Origin: Paramecium sonneborni
Taxonomy: Eukaryota > Ciliophora > Oligohymenophorea > Peniculida > Parameciidae
Direction of reading: 5' to 3'
Length of the DNA: 64,000 bases
Assembly: GCA_905182985.1 (NCBI GenBank)
Contig: CAJJDN010000120.1
Location: 62,001 to 126,000 of the forward strand
Positions 61,560-64,000 of the stretch are shown here, in pieces. Below the pieces are notes generated by a model that made no database searches, was not told the origin of the DNA, and saw only the letters and a list, made by a program, of their open reading frames with translations. The translations under genes and the position numbers were made by a program. How positions within the stretch are numbered: position 1 is the stretch's first letter; each line of letters opens with the position of its first letter.

Positions 61560-62524
61560 AAACTAGAAGAAAACATAGAAGAAGAGCTATTATAATAGCT
61601 AAAACTTCAACAAGTCTTGATGAAACGTAAATTTAAAATGAAAATGAAAATACTGAGTGAAATGAAATAAATTATACTATATTACAATTATTAATCACTA
61701 TTATTATAAACACACAGCCTGACACTATAATTATAACACTTCCAAAAATTATGAAGATTTATATTTTTAGATTAGATATTGTTAGAAAAGTACACTTTTT
61801 ACAATCTTATTGATTTTTTAAACTTAATTTGAATGCATAAATGAATATTGCAAGAAAGAACTCAAATTAAGTTTTTTTGGCAGATTAATTTTTCCAAATA
61901 TTTTAATATTCTGCTAAATTCTGTGTTTTTCTAATGTATGTTCTTAAAATCACGATAAAAATATTATAGTATTTTAGGAAAAAATCATCGCTATTACAAT
62001 TTTTGCATTTAGATTAAAGCTGAAATTTATATGATTATTAAAAGTAATATGCAATTAAATTGTTTCAAAATCTGAATTTAATTAAATTTACTTAATCTTT
62101 TTATATATTTAGTATTTGGATATTGAATTTTCTTGATATTTAGTTCCTCAAGTTCATAAAAATATATGATTACTAATTTGTTTAAAACTATAAGTATACT
62201 TATATAAAGATATAACATATTAAAAAGAACATTTGGAATATGTTGTAATGCTAAACATTAAATTTAAGAACAAGAGATTGCAGTAAAAAATTTAGAAAAA
62301 AACAAAATTGATGATGAATTAGATATTGAGAGAGTTACGAGAAATCTATAATTTTAACTCTATAAATTTAATGATTTAATTATAATCAGATGATTTAAAC
62401 AGAGAGATATATTTATTTATTCATAGAATATGCATTTATTAATTGAAAATAGTTTATTGTTTATTAAAGAATTATAAAATTTCATTTAATATAAATACAA
62501 AATGGATTCAATTTTAATCTTTCA
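61560..62524. repeat. right copy of 965-bp exact direct duplication
   Basis: Identical to 60594-61558. Unique sequence follows at 62525. Confidence 0.9.
62166..62393 (+). CDS. small ORF, 75 codons, unknown (copy 2)
   Basis: Exact copy of 61200-61427, offset 966; see that entry. Most likely the same single locus represented twice. Confidence 0.3.
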
Positions 62525-62647
62525 GAATTGAAATTTACAAATAAATTATTTAGAATTGATAAGATATAAAAAATAATATTGAATTTATGTGTCTATATTA
62601 TACTAGTTTAATTAAATAATATTAAATTTTATAGTTTAATGTAGATT

Positions 62648-64000
62648 TCATGGGCTAAATTAAATTTTTTATCCTTAATAATTATTTGGTGATTGCATGG
62701 TGTTAAGTGGAAATTAATTTTATTGTAAAACTGGTTTAATTGATTCTCTCTAATTTTAAATTTCCTCCTATTCATTTATGTCTACCAAAAGATTGTTATT
62801 TTTGGTTTTTTTTGATGAAGATTATTCAGATTTTACAGATTGTCTAATTACTTGCTTATCATTTGGTGTAAAAGATTATCTAGGCAAAATTCTATTTTAT
62901 AGTTAATTCTAATCAACCTTAAATTGATATTATTATTCATCATGTTTAATTTCTAATTCATGTTCATACTCTTAAAATTAAGAAAATTTATTTTACATTT
63001 TTAAAGTAAGTTCTTTTTCTTAACATTAGCTCCTCTATAAACAACAATAAAGCATGCAAAAACTTCTAATATTAAGGCTACTATGAATATCCAAAAGATT
63101 GTAATTTCATTTGCTCTAAATTTATCAATGTCATCTAAAGTTTCACTCATAATATATAAAAAATTATCTTCTAAACAACGGCTTCTTACAATTCTATTAA
63201 TGGTATCATGAAATTAAGCCTCATAAAAATACAAAAGACAAATAATTGTACCAAAAGATAAAAATGAACCAATTCTAATTGTGTAAATTATTCTTCGTAT
63301 TATTTTGATTTGTTTCTAATTTAATATTGGTAGGACTAAAATAAATGTAAAATCAGAAAGCATAAAAAATGAAATAAATTAAGGATTATTCCAATAAATA
63401 TACAATACATTAAAGTGAATAGAGTTTGAATGTACAATATGTATCCTAATTTTTTATAATATTTAGGACTCTCTAAAACTCTTTCTATTAAAGTATATCT
63501 GCAATCCATATGAAATTCAATATATCTTTCAGCATATAATCCAATTGTATCATTAATTGTGATATTCTTTGGATCAGTTATAGAATTAAGATTAAGAATA
63601 TCTAATGCTTTTATTTTTGATATTTCCTAATAGTTTAATAAGGTTTATGAACATTTCTCAAATTCATCAGAGTCTTTGCATATCTTTCCATTGAATCCAA
63701 ATCTTAAATTAGTTACAGGTTATCTAGATTAAACAGAAGATAAAACCATTATAGTTTTATTTACAGATCCTTTTTGTATTTACAACTTGCTTTCATAAAA
63801 ATAATTAGTGAAATTCTGTAGATTGACACTATAGTTTTTCAAATAACCTTAAGTAAAGTTTTATTATGTTAAGATATCATTAAAAGGACATTAGAAAGTA
63901 GAAGTTATTTAATTTATGTTTATACAATATTTAGAATTTAGTTCAACTCCTCCACATAAACTAAAACCATAATCACAATCAGATTAGAGTGTATAATTAT
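62648..64000 (-). CDS. multi-pass membrane protein, 5' end outside the window
   Basis: Runs in from the right edge and ends at TGA 62648. The visible N-terminal part is an ectodomain with Cys and N-glycosylation-type sites (CDYGFSLCGGVELNSKYC, NFTQ, NYSV, NKT). Then come several hydrophobic helices (SFFMLSDFTFILVLPIL, IGSFLSFGTIICLLYF, ITIFWIFIVALILEVFACFI) and a Gln/Ser-rich cytosolic tail (NRILPRQSFTPNDKQVIRQS). One 26-nt intron (62971-62996) is clear. Around 63400-63500 the frame changes and I could not find a normal intron: GLYAERYIEFHMDCRYTLIE is in one frame and YWNNPQFISFFMLSDF two bases off. Receptor or transporter of unknown type. Confidence 0.55.

Overview
This window is nuclear DNA from a ciliate, most likely a Paramecium or a close relative. 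Three things show it. (1) Long reading frames exist only if TAA and TAG are read as glutamine and TGA is the sole stop (ciliate code); with the standard code every gene shatters. (2) Introns are tiny, mostly 19-32 nt, starting GT and ending TAG or AAG, and removing them keeps frames intact over kilobases. (3) The DNA is very AT-rich. There are no bacterial signals: no operons, no Shine-Dalgarno sites. All coordinates below use this code; I spliced by hand and used frame closure as the check.

Left part (1-20.3 kb): gene-poor, with long empty AT-rich stretches. It holds two tandem paralogous small ORFs, a SPRY-like protein, a 700-base assembly gap, a coiled-coil protein, a phospholipid scramblase (present twice), two small or unknown ORFs, a two-pass membrane protein and several decayed ORFs. 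Three single-N junctions (8941, 15228, 61559) are each flanked by exact direct copies of about 1.0-1.2 kb. These look like unmerged contig overlaps, so the duplicated genes are probably single genes.

Middle part (20.3-46 kb): dense. WD40 protein; a giant (about 2,790 aa) secreted-type lectin/Cys-rich/beta-helix/multi-pass membrane protein; a Rab-like pseudogene; CCA-adding enzyme; BAH-PHD chromatin reader; a coiled-coil protein; a DENN-like protein; a UBR-box E3 ubiquitin ligase; a vacuolar sorting receptor.

Right part (46-64 kb): one 11.2-kb gene encoding about 3,671 aa that joins a TMEM16/anoctamin channel-scramblase, a kinase-like domain lacking its catalytic Asp, and a long helical tail. 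Then an Nop12/RBM34-type two-RRM protein, two small proteins with N-myristoylation-type starts (MGC, MGN), a third duplicated segment and a partial multi-pass membrane protein running off the end.

The genes do not form a pathway; several concern membrane lipid asymmetry or trafficking (scramblase, TMEM16, DENN-like, sorting receptor, Rab relic). The most unusual item is the TMEM16-pseudokinase gene. Two genes break frame exactly at runs of eleven A, which suggests base-call errors rather than biology.
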